Shown in pieces: positions 1-9,187 of a stretch of DNA of 64,000 nucleotides. The notes beneath the pieces were generated by a model that made no database searches, had not been told where the DNA came from, and was given only the letters and a program-made list of their open reading frames with translations. How positions within the stretch are numbered: position 1 is the first letter of the stretch; every line of letters starts with the position of its first letter. Source of the stretch: Mycobacterium sp. 1554424.7 (lineage in GTDB: Bacteria; Actinomycetota; Actinomycetes; Mycobacteriales; Mycobacteriaceae); the NCBI RefSeq assembly GCF_001665295.1, contig NZ_LZSE01000105.1:62001-126000 (forward strand). The letters run 5' to 3'. The translations under genes and the position numbers were made by a program.

Positions 1-2
1 GG

Positions 3-500
3 CGGCGATTACGGTTGCCGTCGTGGTCGACAACTCTCAAAGTCGCGGCCGTCGTCCTCATCTTGGGCTTTGTCGGCGTCACCGGATACATGGCGTGGCA
101 AGACCACGAGGCCACAGAGCGATCACGGCGCGCCGCCAACTTCCTGGCCGGGGCCAGGCAGGGAATCATCAACATGACCTCCCTCGACTTCAACCACGCC
201 AAGGAAGACGTCCAACGGGTGATCGACAGCTCCACCGGCCAGTTCAGGGACGACTTTGCGCAGCGCGCAAAGGATTTCACGTCGGTGGTCGAGCAGTCCA
301 AAGTGACGACGCAAGGGACGGTCAACGCGGCGGCGCTCGAATCGATGGACGGCAATTCCGCATCGGTGTTGGTGTCGGCGACGTCCAAGATCACCAATGC
401 CGCAGGCGCCAAGGATGAACCGCGCGTGTTTCGGCTCAGGGTCACCGTGACCGAAGACGGCGGACAGTACAAGATGTCGAAAGTGGACTTCGTACCGTGA
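3..500 (+). CDS. Mce-associated membrane protein (5' end possibly cut by the window edge)
   Basis: Single-pass membrane protein of the Mce-associated (Mas) family, which accompanies Mce lipid-uptake systems in mycobacteria. One hydrophobic segment (about [20 protein letters not shown]) is followed by an extracytoplasmic domain of about 130 residues with the usual pattern: a helical stretch that includes [14 protein letters not shown] and a final beta-rich part ending in KMSKVDFVP. The frame is open to the left edge. A TTG at 15 is the first possible start, but it leaves only about six residues before the membrane segment, so the true start is probably upstream. The gene overlaps the next by four bases (GTGA), so the two are translationally coupled. 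Family assignment is from sequence pattern; the exact partner system lies outside the window. Confidence 0.8.
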   Translation, partial: RRLRLPSWSTTLKVAAVVLILGFVGVTGYMAWQDHEATERSRRAANFLAGARQGIINMTSLDFNHAKEDVQRVIDSSTGQFRDDFAQRAKDFTSVVEQSKVTTQGTVNAAALESMDGNSASVLVSATSKITNAAGAKDEPRVFRLRVTVTEDGGQYKMSKVDFVP

Positions 501-1111
501 CCGATCGCGACACCGAATCCAACGAGAGCGCCGCGGAAGCCAAGGACACCGACTCAGCCGACGCGCCGGTTGATGAGTCACCCGAGCCGAAGATACGCCG
601 GCGCTGGGCGCGGCCCCGTATTCCAGGCAACGTCCCGCTCGTTCCCGTGATCCTGGTCCTGCTGCTGCTGATGTCTGCCGGCGCGGCGGCGTGGATGTAC
701 TTCGAGCGCTACCAGCCGAACCAACGCACCGACCCCGCCGTCGCCCGGGCGGTGGTCAGTGCGGCGTCCGACGGAACGGTTGCGCTGCTGTCGTATTCGC
801 CCGAGTCGCTCGACAAGGACTTCGCCACCGCCAAGTCGCACCTTTCCGGGGATTTCCTGTCGTACTACACCCAGTTCACCGACCAGATCGTGGCCCCGGC
901 GGCCAAAGAGAAGTCGCTCAAAACCACCGCGCACGTCATGGGCGCGGGGGTGCAGGAGTTGCATCCGGATTCGGCCGTGGTTCTGGTGTATGTCGACCAG
1001 AGCACGACGAGCAAGGACCGGCCCGACCCCACGTTGGCGGCCAGCACCGTGCTGGTGAGCATGAATCGCATCAACGGCAGCTGGCTGATCACCAAGTTCG
1101 AGCCGATCTAG
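497..1111 (+). CDS. Mce-associated membrane protein
   Basis: Second Mas-family protein, 204 residues. It has an acidic, charged cytoplasmic N-terminus of about 50 residues, one membrane segment at about 52-72 ([18 protein letters not shown]), and an outer domain with the NTF2-like Mas pattern ending in [10 protein letters not shown]. The GTG start at 497 overlaps the stop of the preceding Mas gene by four bases. Pairs of such genes typically close mce operons, so the left edge of this window is probably the 3' end of an mce locus. They are thought to stabilise or assist Mce lipid transport complexes; that role is inferred from family knowledge, not from this sequence. Confidence 0.85.
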   Translation: MTDRDTESNESAAEAKDTDSADAPVDESPEPKIRRRWARPRIPGNVPLVPVILVLLLLMSAGAAAWMYFERYQPNQRTDPAVARAVVSAASDGTVALLSYSPESLDKDFATAKSHLSGDFLSYYTQFTDQIVAPAAKEKSLKTTAHVMGAGVQELHPDSAVVLVYVDQSTTSKDRPDPTLAASTVLVSMNRINGSWLITKFEPI

Positions 1112-1220
1112 CAGCTGGCGCTTCCATGCGCCAGAAACTCCAAGAATTCGTAGAGGCTTCGTAGAGGCCGGCATTCAATCCTTCTCCCAGCACGCATCGC
1201 CGCTGGGAGGAGGAATCACC

Positions 1221-2624
1221 ATGCAGCTCCTGAGTAACCACATCTCCTTGATGCACGGATGGGTGCCGGCGACAGTCGAGGTCGCCACCGCGATCGCGCT
1301 GGGACTGGCCGTCGGGCGGCGCTCCCGTCGGTGGCTCCTGTTGTGGCTGCCCGTTGCCGCGGTCGTCGGCGTCGCGGCGGCCGCCGGGGCGCAGTGGTAC
1401 ATCGGCGGTATCGCAACCGAACCGGCGCCGCGCGCGCTCTATGTGTGGATTGCGTTGGCCGGAACGGCTTTGGCCGTCGTGATCCTGGGCTGGTGGGGTG
1501 CACACTGGTGGCGGCGCGTGGCATCGATCTTGTCCCTGCCGCTGTGTGTGCTCTGCTCGCTGCTGGTGCTGAACCAGTGGGTCGGGTATGTGCAGACGGT
1601 GCAGAGCGCGTGGGATCAACTCACGTCCGCCCCGCTGCCCGACCAGACCGACAAGGCCACCGTCACCGCCATGGCGGCGCACGGCACCAAGCCGTCCCGC
1701 GGGCGCCTGGTGCCCGTGCAGATTCCCAACGACGCCTCGCACTTCAAGCACCGCGAGGAACTGGTTTACCTGCCGCCGGCCTGGTTCGCGAGTTCTCCGC
1801 CGCCCCAGCTGCCGACGGTGATGATGATCGGCGGCATGATCAACACACCCGCCGACTGGGTGCGCGCCGGCAACGCGGTGGAAACCGTCGACGCCTTCGC
1901 GGCCGCGCACGGTGGCAACGCGCCGGTGCTGGTGTTCGTCGACCCGGGCGGGGCGTTCGACAACGACACCGAATGCGTCAACGGAAGCCGCGGCAATGCG
2001 GCGGACCACCTCACCAAAGATGTGGTGCCCTACATGGTCTCGAATTTCGGGGTCAGCGCGGACCCGTCGCGCTGGGGCGTCGTGGGCTTCTCGATGGGTG
2101 GGACCTGCGCGGTGGATCTGACCGTCATGCACCCCACGCTGTTCAGCACGTTCGTCGACATCGAAGGCGACCTGACCCCCAACACGGGCAGCAAGGCGCA
2201 AACCATCGCCAGCTTGTTCGGCGGCAATGCCGACGCATGGGCGACATTCGACCCGACGACGGTGATCAGCCGCCACGGCCGTTACAGCGGAGTGTCCGGT
2301 TGGTTCGCGACCTCGTCGGGTGGTTCGCCCGCACCGCATCACGACATGACGGTGGTGGACGGCTCCGCGATGATCGCCGCCGGGCGCGGCGCCGCCGCCG
2401 ACCCGGCTAACCAGGCCGCGGCCGCCGCTTCCCTGTGCGCGCTTGGCCGGGCCAACGGCATCGACTGCGCGGTGGTAGCCCAGCCGGGCAAGCACGACTG
2501 GCCCACGGCCGGAACCGCTTTCGCCACCGCGTTGCCATGGCTGGCCGGCCGGCTGGGCACTCCGGACGTGTCCCGGATTCCGTTGCCGGGCACGGCGCCC
2601 GCGGCCCCCGACCGCCGAGCGTGA
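1221..2624 (+). CDS. Membrane-anchored alpha/beta-hydrolase esterase
   Basis: 467-residue protein with four predicted N-terminal membrane helices (about 14-31, 38-61, 73-94, 99-118) and an extracytoplasmic esterase domain of the antigen-85/esterase-D type. The nucleophile motif GFSMGG lies at 289-294 (Ser291) and a likely catalytic His is in GKHDW near 425; an acidic residue around DIEGD (313-317) or later would complete the triad. An oxyanion-type glycine-rich stretch is at 203-206 (IGGM). The RBS GGGAGGAGG lies upstream of the ATG. Mycobacteria have several such membrane esterases acting on cell-envelope lipids; the substrate here is unknown. It sits alone between the Mce-associated genes and a convergent FadE gene. 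Confidence 0.8.
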   Translation: MQLLSNHISLMHGWVPATVEVATAIALGLAVGRRSRRWLLLWLPVAAVVGVAAAAGAQWYIGGIATEPAPRALYVWIALAGTALAVVILGWWGAHWWRRVASILSLPLCVLCSLLVLNQWVGYVQTVQSAWDQLTSAPLPDQTDKATVTAMAAHGTKPSRGRLVPVQIPNDASHFKHREELVYLPPAWFASSPPPQLPTVMMIGGMINTPADWVRAGNAVETVDAFAAAHGGNAPVLVFVDPGGAFDNDTECVNGSRGNAADHLTKDVVPYMVSNFGVSADPSRWGVVGFSMGGTCAVDLTVMHPTLFSTFVDIEGDLTPNTGSKAQTIASLFGGNADAWATFDPTTVISRHGRYSGVSGWFATSSGGSPAPHHDMTVVDGSAMIAAGRGAAADPANQAAAAASLCALGRANGIDCAVVAQPGKHDWPTAGTAFATALPWLAGRLGTPDVSRIPLPGTAPAAPDRRA

Positions 2625-2651
2625 AGCTGGCAGCACGGTCGACGCACAAAC

Positions 2652-3827
2652 CTAGCCGCGGGGCAGGCCGAGCACCCGCTGCGCGATGATGTTGCGCTGG
2701 ATCTCCGAGGTGCCCCCGGCGATGGTGCCGGAAAAGCTTCGGGCATAACGCTCGAACCAGCTGGCGAAGTAGTGGTCCAGGTTCATGTGCGCGTACGGGC
2801 CGCTCTGCCCGGGGTGGATCAGCCCGTCGAATCCCGCGGACGTCAGCGCAAGTTCCATGCCGCGCAGCTCGGCCTCGGACCCGAGCAGCTTGAGCACCGA
2901 GATCGCGGCCACGTCGTCTTCGCCGCGCGACGCGCGGGCCAGGGCAACCGAACCCAGCAAGCGCAGCGCCTGCTTGTCCATGATCGTGCTGGCGTACTGG
3001 TCGCGCTCGACTTCGGTGCTGGGGCGAAAGTCGTCGATCATATTGTCGATCCGGTCGGCGAAACCCAACCACATCATCGTGCGTTCGTGCCCCAGCGACC
3101 CGTTGGCCACCCGCCAGCCCTGGTCGAGCTCGCCGACCAGGTTCTCCGCCGGCACCCGCACATCGGTGAAGAACACCTCGTTGAAATCCAGATCGTCGGC
3201 GCCGCAGATCGACGGGAACGGCCGGCGCGCCAGACCCGGGGTGTCGGTGGGGATGATCAGCGCGCTGATTCCCTTGTGCTTCGGCGCATCTGGATTGGTC
3301 CGCACGAACGTCAGCAAGACGTCGGCATCGTGGGCGCCGGATGTCCACACCTTCTGCCCGTTGACCACGAAGTGATCGCCGTCCAGCACGGCGCGGGTGC
3401 GCAACGACGCCAGGTCGGAGCCCGCGCTGGGTTCGCTCATCCCCAGCGAGGCGGTGATCTCGGCCCGCAGGATCGGCACCGCCCAGCGCCGCTTCTGTTC
3501 GTCACTGCCGAACGACAACAGCGACGCCGCAACGATATTCACGCCCTGCGGGTTGAAGCTGTGATAGATCCGGCGGCGGCTGAGTTCCTCCAAATAGACG
3601 AACTGCTGAATGACCGTCGCGTTGCGGCCACCGAATTCCGGTGGCTGGCTGGGCAGCAGCCAGCCGTTGTCGAAAAGCAGCCGCTGCCAACGGCGCGCCC
3701 ACTGCGGCATGTGCGACACCGACCGCGGGCGTTCCAGCGTTTCGCTTGCGTCGGGCAGGTTTTCGTCGAGGAATGCCGCGAACTCCGCCCGGAACGCCTC
3801 GACGTCGGGATCAAAAGTCAGCTGCAC
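2652..3827 (-). CDS. Acyl-CoA dehydrogenase (FadE family), full-length subunit
   Basis: 391-residue flavoprotein catalysing alpha,beta-dehydrogenation of an acyl-CoA. Visible family features are the FAD/substrate loop TASLGMSEPSAGSDLASL, the beta-domain VVNGQKVWTSGAHDAD, and the C-terminal GGTSEIQRNIIAQRVLG. The GTG at 3827 is preferred because AGAGGAAT lies just upstream and because a clear paralogue at 40490-41665 begins with the same VQLTF; an ATG at 3884 would overlap the upstream gene by 74 bases instead of 17. It is the second gene of a two-gene FadE operon. Adjacent FadE pairs often form mixed tetramers on steroid or branched substrates (FadE28-FadE29, ChsE type), so a heteromer is likely but inferred. 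Confidence 0.9.
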   Translation of the reverse strand: MQLTFDPDVEAFRAEFAAFLDENLPDASETLERPRSVSHMPQWARRWQRLLFDNGWLLPSQPPEFGGRNATVIQQFVYLEELSRRRIYHSFNPQGVNIVAASLLSFGSDEQKRRWAVPILRAEITASLGMSEPSAGSDLASLRTRAVLDGDHFVVNGQKVWTSGAHDADVLLTFVRTNPDAPKHKGISALIIPTDTPGLARRPFPSICGADDLDFNEVFFTDVRVPAENLVGELDQGWRVANGSLGHERTMMWLGFADRIDNMIDDFRPSTEVERDQYASTIMDKQALRLLGSVALARASRGEDDVAAISVLKLLGSEAELRGMELALTSAGFDGLIHPGQSGPYAHMNLDHYFASWFERYARSFSGTIAGGTSEIQRNIIAQRVLGLPRG

Positions 3828-4809
3828 GGTATTCCTCTGCGATCCGCGCCCGGTGTTGCGCGGCGCCGCCGAGCATGAGCTCACCCGCCTTGGCCCGCTT
3901 GAGCGCGAACTGCAGATCGTTCTCCCAAGTGAACCCCATCGCGCCGAAAAGCTGTAAGCCGTGCCGGAATACGAGCGACTGGCACTCCCCCGCCGACGCC
4001 TTGGCCATCGCGGCCGCCAGCCGGCGCCGCGGATCGTCGGCCGCGATCGTCAAGGCGGCGAAGTAGGCCAGCGCCCGGGCGCGCTCCACCGCTATGTGCA
4101 TGTCGGCGGCCTTGTGCTGAACGGCCTGGAACGAACCGATCGGCACGCCGAACTGCTGCCGGCTGCGCACGTGCTCGAGGACCAGGTCGAGGATGCGTTG
4201 GCAGGCGCCGACCATGGTGATCGCCATGCCCGTCAGCGCGACGTGCTCGGCGCGTTCCGCGTCGACGGTGAGCCGGGCGCTGTCGGGCACCCGGACTTCG
4301 CCGAACGACAGGTCGGCGACGTGCAGGACGGGGTCGAACACCGCCGAGCGGCGCGCCGACACCTGGTTGGCCGCGACGACGAACACCCCGGCGTCGGTCA
4401 CCACCGCCAACCGGTCGACGCGATCGCCGTCGAGGACGTGGCGTGCGGTGCCGTCCAGCACCCAGCCGTCGGCGTCCCGATGCGCGGAAACCCCGCCGTA
4501 CACGGCGGTCCCGGCCTCGTGCGGGTCGAACCGATCCGCGACGAGCGGGGCGAATTGGCTCATCGTCGCCAGGAACGGGGTGGGATCGGTCGCGCGCCCC
4601 AGCTCCTCGAGCACGATGGCCAGTTCCACGGCGCTCGCAGAGTCGTTCAGCTCCGTCCAGCCCTGGTCCACGTAGGACTTCCATAGCGGGCTCGGGTCGA
4701 CGCCGTCCTCGGCCACGCTGCGCACCAGCGACGGCGGGCACTGCTTGGCGAGGGCGTCGCGAACGGTCTGCTGCCACAGGCGCTGATCAGCATCGAACTC
4801 CAACAGCAT
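3811..4809 (-). CDS. Acyl-CoA dehydrogenase-like subunit (short FadE)
   Basis: 332-residue acyl-CoA dehydrogenase homologue of the shorter, divergent type. Recognisable parts are the C-terminal helical domain with RQQFGVPIGSFQAVQHKAAD and the LFGAMGFTWENDL region; the middle beta-domain is weakly conserved. The ATG at 4809 follows a strong AGGAGG ten bases upstream, so the longer open frame further upstream is not used. Its stop overlaps the start of the full-length FadE by 17 bases. The short-plus-long arrangement resembles mixed ACAD tetramers of steroid side-chain degradation. A palindrome (4841-4855) covers its presumed promoter, which suggests TetR control. Confidence 0.88.
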   Translation of the reverse strand: MLLEFDADQRLWQQTVRDALAKQCPPSLVRSVAEDGVDPSPLWKSYVDQGWTELNDSASAVELAIVLEELGRATDPTPFLATMSQFAPLVADRFDPHEAGTAVYGGVSAHRDADGWVLDGTARHVLDGDRVDRLAVVTDAGVFVVAANQVSARRSAVFDPVLHVADLSFGEVRVPDSARLTVDAERAEHVALTGMAITMVGACQRILDLVLEHVRSRQQFGVPIGSFQAVQHKAADMHIAVERARALAYFAALTIAADDPRRRLAAAMAKASAGECQSLVFRHGLQLFGAMGFTWENDLQFALKRAKAGELMLGGAAQHRARIAEEYRAADF

Positions 4810-4840
4810 CCGGGCCGCCTCCTGTCGTCGCCGCTTTCGC

Positions 4841-4855
4841 GAGAATAGCATTCTC
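4841..4855. promoter_or_regulatory. Operator palindrome GAGAAT-AGC-ATTCTC upstream of the FadE pair
   Basis: Perfect 6+6 inverted repeat with a 3-base centre, 32 bases upstream of the FadE start at 4809. On the minus strand it contains a possible -10 (TGCTAT) with TTATTA 16 bases further upstream, so binding would block the promoter. The same palindrome occurs at 34446-34460 and 41749-41763; the latter lies next to a TetR gene, the best candidate regulator. Confidence 0.75.
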
Positions 4856-4885
4856 CATCGCGGAAGTAATAATCTCGGAAAGCGG

Positions 4886-5545
4886 TTATGGGGTGCCCGA
4901 GCGGGCCACCAGTGCGTCGGCCGGTTCGTCCCACCGGTCGAGATTGACGAACTCGGCAAGCGGGCGCCGGCGCAGCGGCCCGTGGTTGCCCTTGGGCCAA
5001 CCCACCACGATGTGGCCGGCGACCATCCAGTCGTCGGGCACGCCGACGGCCTCCCGCAGCAACTGCTCGCCGCCGTAGGAAGCCCAGCTAGTGAGGCACG
5101 CGCCGAGGCCCTGGGCGCGCGCGGCCAGCAGGAAGTTCTGCATGGCGGGGAAGATCGAGCCGCCCAGCAGCAGCTCGGACGCGGTCGGGTAGTGCTGTTG
5201 GGCGAACAAGACCGACGTGAATTCGCCCGCACGATCGTGCAATTCGTAGGTGGCGCGGTAGGTGCGGGCGCGGCGGCTGGTGTCGTCGTCGGCGGGGCGG
5301 CTCATCCCGTAGACGGGCTCGATCACTTCCAGGGCGTGGGCGGCCGCCTTGGCCACGACGGCGCGCTGCTCGGGCGAGCGCAGTACGACGAACCGCCAAC
5401 CCTGCGCGTTCGCGCCCGACGGAGCCCACCTGGCCGCCATGAGGCAGCGCGCCAGCGTCGCATCGTCGACCGCCTCGTCGGTGAACCGACGGATCGTCCG
5501 CGCGGTGGCCATGACCTCCCAGACATCACTGGTTGCTCCCGTCAC
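4886..5545 (-). CDS. Nitroreductase family FMN-dependent oxidoreductase
   Basis: 219-residue protein of the nitroreductase superfamily. The FMN phosphate-binding R-x-I-R-R-F motif is at about residues 16-21 (ARTIRRFTDE), the flavin contact APSGANAQGWRF follows, and the C-terminal GLGACLTSWASYGGEQLLREAVGVP stretch is typical of the family (only short parts quoted are diagnostic). These enzymes reduce nitro, quinone or enone groups, or dehalogenate, using NAD(P)H. It is transcribed toward the FadE pair with 76 bases between, which hold a palindromic operator, so it need not be in the same transcript. Substrate cannot be told. Confidence 0.82.
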   Translation of the reverse strand: MTGATSDVWEVMATARTIRRFTDEAVDDATLARCLMAARWAPSGANAQGWRFVVLRSPEQRAVVAKAAAHALEVIEPVYGMSRPADDDTSRRARTYRATYELHDRAGEFTSVLFAQQHYPTASELLLGGSIFPAMQNFLLAARAQGLGACLTSWASYGGEQLLREAVGVPDDWMVAGHIVVGWPKGNHGPLRRRPLAEFVNLDRWDEPADALVARSGTP

Positions 5546-5581
5546 GGCCGCTCCCTTCCAGCGTCGACTCCCCGATGCAAC

Positions 5582-6964
5582 CTATGCGATGTCGTCGTCG
5601 CCCATCCAGTGGACGAAACGCTGCAGCGGGTACATGGCGTCGTGCGGGCTGCCGAGGACGTGCGCGTTGGCCGTTCCCAGGCGACACAGCCGCTGCGCCC
5701 CGGCGCTGGCCAATCGATCGCGCAGCCGCGCCTTGCGTTCGTACGGGTACACGCCGATGGTCTGGGTGGCGACGTTGACGTAGCGGACCGCGTCGTCGAG
5801 CGAATCGACCGACACGACGTTCGATGTCTTGTTGGTGGGCTGAAACTCGACGGGCCGATCCGAGAGGATCACCAAGCCGCGGCCGTCGAACCCGCCCCAG
5901 GTCTTGAGGTCACCCATCGCCTCCATGACTTCGATCTCTTCCCGCGATTCCGCCGGCAACGGCGGACCCTGCGCCGACGCGAAGTCGCGGTCCACATTGA
6001 GCCGCTCGGCCAGCTTGGCGCAGAGCGATTCGGCCTGGGCCCCTTGGGCTTCAACGAAGGCGTAGCGGCTGGCGAGGCAGGCCTCCTGGTTGAACACCGT
6101 GGTGTCCGCGGCCAGCAGCTCGGCAACCTCGGCGATGCGGTCCTCGGATTCAAACGCCTCGCGCCCGATCATCGAGATCGACGACTTCGGGTCGAAGGAG
6201 ACCAATTGGATTCCGGGGCCCAGGTATTGGATCACGTTGGCGATGGCATCGCCGCCACCCCAGGCGACGATCTTGTCGAAGTACTGCGGCCGGTAGAGCG
6301 TGCGCTCGATCGAGGTGTCCCCACCGGGCCAGTACACCGCCGACATCGACCGCACCACAGGGTGTTTGGGATCGATCTCCGCCATGGTGCGCAGCACGGC
6401 CACGGTTGTGAACGGATCACTGGACGGCATTTTGAACAGGTTGACGGCCTTCACCAGCGCCCCCTGGGCGATCGAGGAGACACAACCGGACGGGGCGTTG
6501 CCCGCCAACATGTGGACCATGCGGGGCGGGAAGGCGCGGACCGCCCCCTTGTTGCCGTACACGTCGACCCGCTCGACCCACCCATCGAGGGCCTCGCGGT
6601 CGGCGAAGTTGGAATCGACGATGCTCTCGAGCAGCTGCCTGTTGAGATAGAACGGCGCCTGACGGTAGAGGTTCTCCACCACGCGCCGCGGCAACGGGTT
6701 GGTCGCCGCGATCAGTTCGAGGCATTCCTGCAAGTGGGGGTTGCGATCCAGCCGCAGTCGCTCGCCCGTTTCGACGAGGAAATCGATGATCTCGGCGAGC
6801 TTGACGTCGAGCAGCGGGGGCAGCTGCGAGCGCGGCCATACGAGCGCGTCGAGATCGATTGCCGGGGTGACGAAATCGGCGCCGAGATCGCGGGAGCGGT
6901 GACGAACGGCCTCGCCTTCGACAAGAGCGCCCCGGACGAAATGAGGCGCCGATAAGGTGGTCAT
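5582..6964 (-). CDS. LuxC-like acyl-CoA reductase
   Basis: 460-residue member of the LuxC acyl-CoA reductase family, which reduces an activated acyl group to an aldehyde with NADPH. The nucleotide-binding region is around 154-186 (AGNAPSGCVSSIAQGALV, then KMPSSDP) and the catalytic cysteine is Cys296 in FNQEACLASR. Length fits the family (about 450-490). Its start overlaps the stop of the LuxE-like gene by four bases, so the two are coupled, matching the LuxC-LuxE pairing of fatty-acid reductase complexes. No luciferase subunits or LuxD are adjacent, so this is not a luminescence operon; a role in making or recycling an aldehyde is the reasonable inference. Confidence 0.85.
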   Translation of the reverse strand: MTTLSAPHFVRGALVEGEAVRHRSRDLGADFVTPAIDLDALVWPRSQLPPLLDVKLAEIIDFLVETGERLRLDRNPHLQECLELIAATNPLPRRVVENLYRQAPFYLNRQLLESIVDSNFADREALDGWVERVDVYGNKGAVRAFPPRMVHMLAGNAPSGCVSSIAQGALVKAVNLFKMPSSDPFTTVAVLRTMAEIDPKHPVVRSMSAVYWPGGDTSIERTLYRPQYFDKIVAWGGGDAIANVIQYLGPGIQLVSFDPKSSISMIGREAFESEDRIAEVAELLAADTTVFNQEACLASRYAFVEAQGAQAESLCAKLAERLNVDRDFASAQGPPLPAESREEIEVMEAMGDLKTWGGFDGRGLVILSDRPVEFQPTNKTSNVVSVDSLDDAVRYVNVATQTIGVYPYERKARLRDRLASAGAQRLCRLGTANAHVLGSPHDAMYPLQRFVHWMGDDDIA

Positions 6965-8307
6965 GCGACACCCCGCACGTAGGCGTCGATGCTGCCCGCA
7001 CAGCTGATCTTGTCACCGCCCGGCAGATCGGCGTAGCGCGTGATGTCGCGCCCAACGGTCGGACCCTGGTGGCCGCATCGGCACTTCGCAAAGCTGACGC
7101 TTACCTTGTCCCCGCTGATCACCCCGCCCCAGCGGCCCTCGATCGAGGCGTCGAAAAACGCTGCCCGAGCCTCGATCTCAGCTGTGTCGGCGGCAAGGAT
7201 CTGCTCACCGGCGCTGTCCAGCGGCAACATGATCACCCACGGGGAAATGTGATAACGCCCCGCATGGCACAGCGGGAAGGTCGCGTTGATCTCCCGCATG
7301 CTGTACGCGTGGTACAGCCGCTCCTCGGCGACGTTGAACGTCTCGAGGATGTATTCGCGGTAATTGTCCGGCAGCGCAGCGCCTTTGAGGCCACCGGCAA
7401 CCATCATCGCGTTGGTCGGGTTGAAGTCCGCCCCGCCATTGCCCTTGGCGCGGATGCCGTCGGCGATCTGATAGAGGGTGGCGAACATGCCGGTGGCCAG
7501 CAGCGGCACCTCGCGGGCCTCGATCACCGCGTCGATCGCCTTCTTGGCCGACGTCTCCATGTCGCTCGCTCGCTGCGCGGCGATGCGTTCGAACTCCGCG
7601 ACTTCATTCGGTCGTGCCGTGCCGTCGGTCAGCTTGCGCCGCAACGTGATCATGTCCACCATCGAGCCGACGGTAATCGGCTCGCCGTCGCCGAACTGAT
7701 AGGGCGGGTATCGGGACGAAAAGCAGTCGACCATGGCCTGCCGGATCGCATCCTCGCGCGGTGCGGCGAATTGTGGCCCCAGGCCCAGGAACTTGCGGTC
7801 CTCGCCGCGGGCGAGGCCCGTTGCCCACAACAGCGCCTCGATGTTGATCTTCGCCGACAGTTCGATGTCGCCCTCGGTGCACGACAGCATGGCCGGTTTT
7901 CCCGTGGTCCCGCTCGAGCAGGAGAGGTAGTGACCGACGGTTTCCAGTCGCTTGATCCAGTCGTCGAGCGACTCGACACCGGCGGTGTCGAGACCCTCCA
8001 CCCCACGGGTGGACACCGTGGCCAGCCACTTGCCCATGCGATCCCAGCGCCCCTCGTTGAGCCAACCTTCCGCGTAGGTCTTGTAAGTGGTGTGGGCGAA
8101 CAGCAGGGGCACCAGGTCATCGACCCGCTTGACCTCTTTGAGCCCAGCCGATTCGGCCCGGTTCGCCAAGAGCGGAATGGCGTCGGCCTGGCCTTGCAGG
8201 CGCTCGTTCGCCGCTTCCAGCTGGATGGGCAGCAGATCGTCGGGGGTGATGTCGAAACAATCCTGGGCCCCGACCAACTGCACGAGGCGCTCAGTTGCTG
8301 ACGTCAT
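6961..8307 (-). CDS. LuxE-like acyl-protein synthetase (adenylate-forming ligase)
   Basis: 448-residue adenylating enzyme related to LuxE. The ATP/AMP motif YLSCSSGTTGKPAML lies at 127-141. LuxE activates a fatty acid as acyl-AMP and passes it to LuxC; here the tight coupling to the LuxC-like gene supports the same division of labour. The protein is longer than Vibrio LuxE (about 370) and carries a C-terminal Cys-x-Cys-Gly cluster (KCRCGHQGPT). First gene of a two-gene operon. A TATAC-type operator (8341-8356) lies 34 bases upstream of the start and is shared with the aldehyde dehydrogenase promoter region. Confidence 0.82.
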   Translation of the reverse strand: MTSATERLVQLVGAQDCFDITPDDLLPIQLEAANERLQGQADAIPLLANRAESAGLKEVKRVDDLVPLLFAHTTYKTYAEGWLNEGRWDRMGKWLATVSTRGVEGLDTAGVESLDDWIKRLETVGHYLSCSSGTTGKPAMLSCTEGDIELSAKINIEALLWATGLARGEDRKFLGLGPQFAAPREDAIRQAMVDCFSSRYPPYQFGDGEPITVGSMVDMITLRRKLTDGTARPNEVAEFERIAAQRASDMETSAKKAIDAVIEAREVPLLATGMFATLYQIADGIRAKGNGGADFNPTNAMMVAGGLKGAALPDNYREYILETFNVAEERLYHAYSMREINATFPLCHAGRYHISPWVIMLPLDSAGEQILAADTAEIEARAAFFDASIEGRWGGVISGDKVSVSFAKCRCGHQGPTVGRDITRYADLPGGDKISCAGSIDAYVRGVA

Positions 8308-8340
8308 CGGTGACTCCTCTTCGGCCGGGCCTCATTAAGT

Positions 8341-8356
8341 AGACACGACTGTATAT
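8341..8356. promoter_or_regulatory. Operator-like inverted repeat upstream of the LuxE/LuxC-like operon
   Basis: On the minus strand this reads TATACAGTCGTGTCTA. It matches, at 13 of 16 positions, the site TATACAGTTGCGTATA at 9892-9907 in the TetR/aldehyde dehydrogenase intergenic region. It is an imperfect inverted repeat (TATAC with GTcTA) placed 34 bases before the luxE-like start, a position suited to repression. Confidence 0.6.
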
Positions 8357-8427
8357 TAATAGAACCGGCCCGTCGAGGGCCGATGACCTCTCGCTAGGTA
8401 CCACGCACCAATGGGCCGGAACGCCAT

Positions 8428-9168
8428 TCAGGAGCGCGCTCGGCACCGATCGGCCAGAACCTTGGCCACCAACTTCGGCTCGCTGAACATCACGTCATGG
8501 CAGGCATCCATGCAGATCATCGTGTCGACGCCGCCGAGTGATTCGATCGCCGTGAGCTGCTGTCGGACCGACAGCGCCCGATCGCGCAGCGTCATGATCC
8601 AGGTCCGCGGTACGCGATCGGGTAGGTCGCTGCGATCGGCGGGTTCGAAAATCACGTTCGGCGACTCCATGCACAGCCGCGACAGCGTCAGCCTGCGCTG
8701 CTCACGGGTCATGCCGTTGCAAAACGCAAACCGCGCCAGGGCGACGGGCATCGGGAACGAAGTTCTTTCCATCCCGCGGGCCGACCTCGCCAGCGGAGCC
8801 AATGGCCCGCGCAGGGCGTCGACCACCGACTTTCCCTGGGGCGGAACGAAGGCGGCCAGCAGGATCATCTCGCGAACCCGCCCGGCCCCCAGCTCGGCGA
8901 CGACGCCCGGTACGGTCAGCCCGGCCAGCGAATGCCCAACGACCACAACGTCGCCGAACCCGGCGGCATCCACGTCGGCGACCGCAGACTTCACCCAGTC
9001 CGCGATCGTGACCGTCGACAGGTCCGCCGGCCTGCCGGCGCGGCCTGGCAGGTCGACCGCGAGTACCCGCAATTCGGGCGCCTGGGCAGCCAACTCTGCG
9101 ACGGTGAGCTCCCAGCAGTCGGCGGCATGCGCGCCGCCGTGTATCAGGACGAGGCCGGGCAGTGCCAT
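8428..9168 (-). CDS. Alpha/beta hydrolase
   Basis: 246-residue alpha/beta-fold hydrolase. The HGG oxyanion motif is at residues 10-12, the nucleophile elbow GHSLAG at 78-83 (Ser80), and a likely catalytic His in the C-terminal DACHDV. The compact size and fold resemble plant methylesterase/hydroxynitrile-lyase-like and MenH-like enzymes. ATG at 9168 is chosen because it gives the usual N-terminus directly before LVLIHGG. It follows the TetR gene on the same strand after 19 bases and is probably cotranscribed with it. The substrate, perhaps an ester or lactone linked to the neighbouring aldehyde enzymes, is unknown. Confidence 0.8.
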   Translation of the reverse strand: MALPGLVLIHGGAHAADCWELTVAELAAQAPELRVLAVDLPGRAGRPADLSTVTIADWVKSAVADVDAAGFGDVVVVGHSLAGLTVPGVVAELGAGRVREMILLAAFVPPQGKSVVDALRGPLAPLARSARGMERTSFPMPVALARFAFCNGMTREQRRLTLSRLCMESPNVIFEPADRSDLPDRVPRTWIMTLRDRALSVRQQLTAIESLGGVDTMICMDACHDVMFSEPKLVAKVLADRCRARS

Positions 9169-9187
9169 CCGATGATTGTCCGCGAAA

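Noticed and set aside
4982-6955. Long plus-strand open frame of 657 codons
   Set aside because: It runs opposite the nitroreductase and LuxC-like genes, shows no domain, and is explained by high-GC antisense openness.
7069-8301. Plus-strand open frame of 410 codons opposite the LuxE-like gene
   Set aside because: Arg/His/Val-rich shadow composition with no motif; the minus frame has the SSGTTGKP ligase motif.
5582-8307. A bioluminescence operon
   Set aside because: LuxC and LuxE homologues are present, but no LuxAB or LuxD is adjacent; the luciferase-like gene at 59186 is about 51 kb away in another operon.
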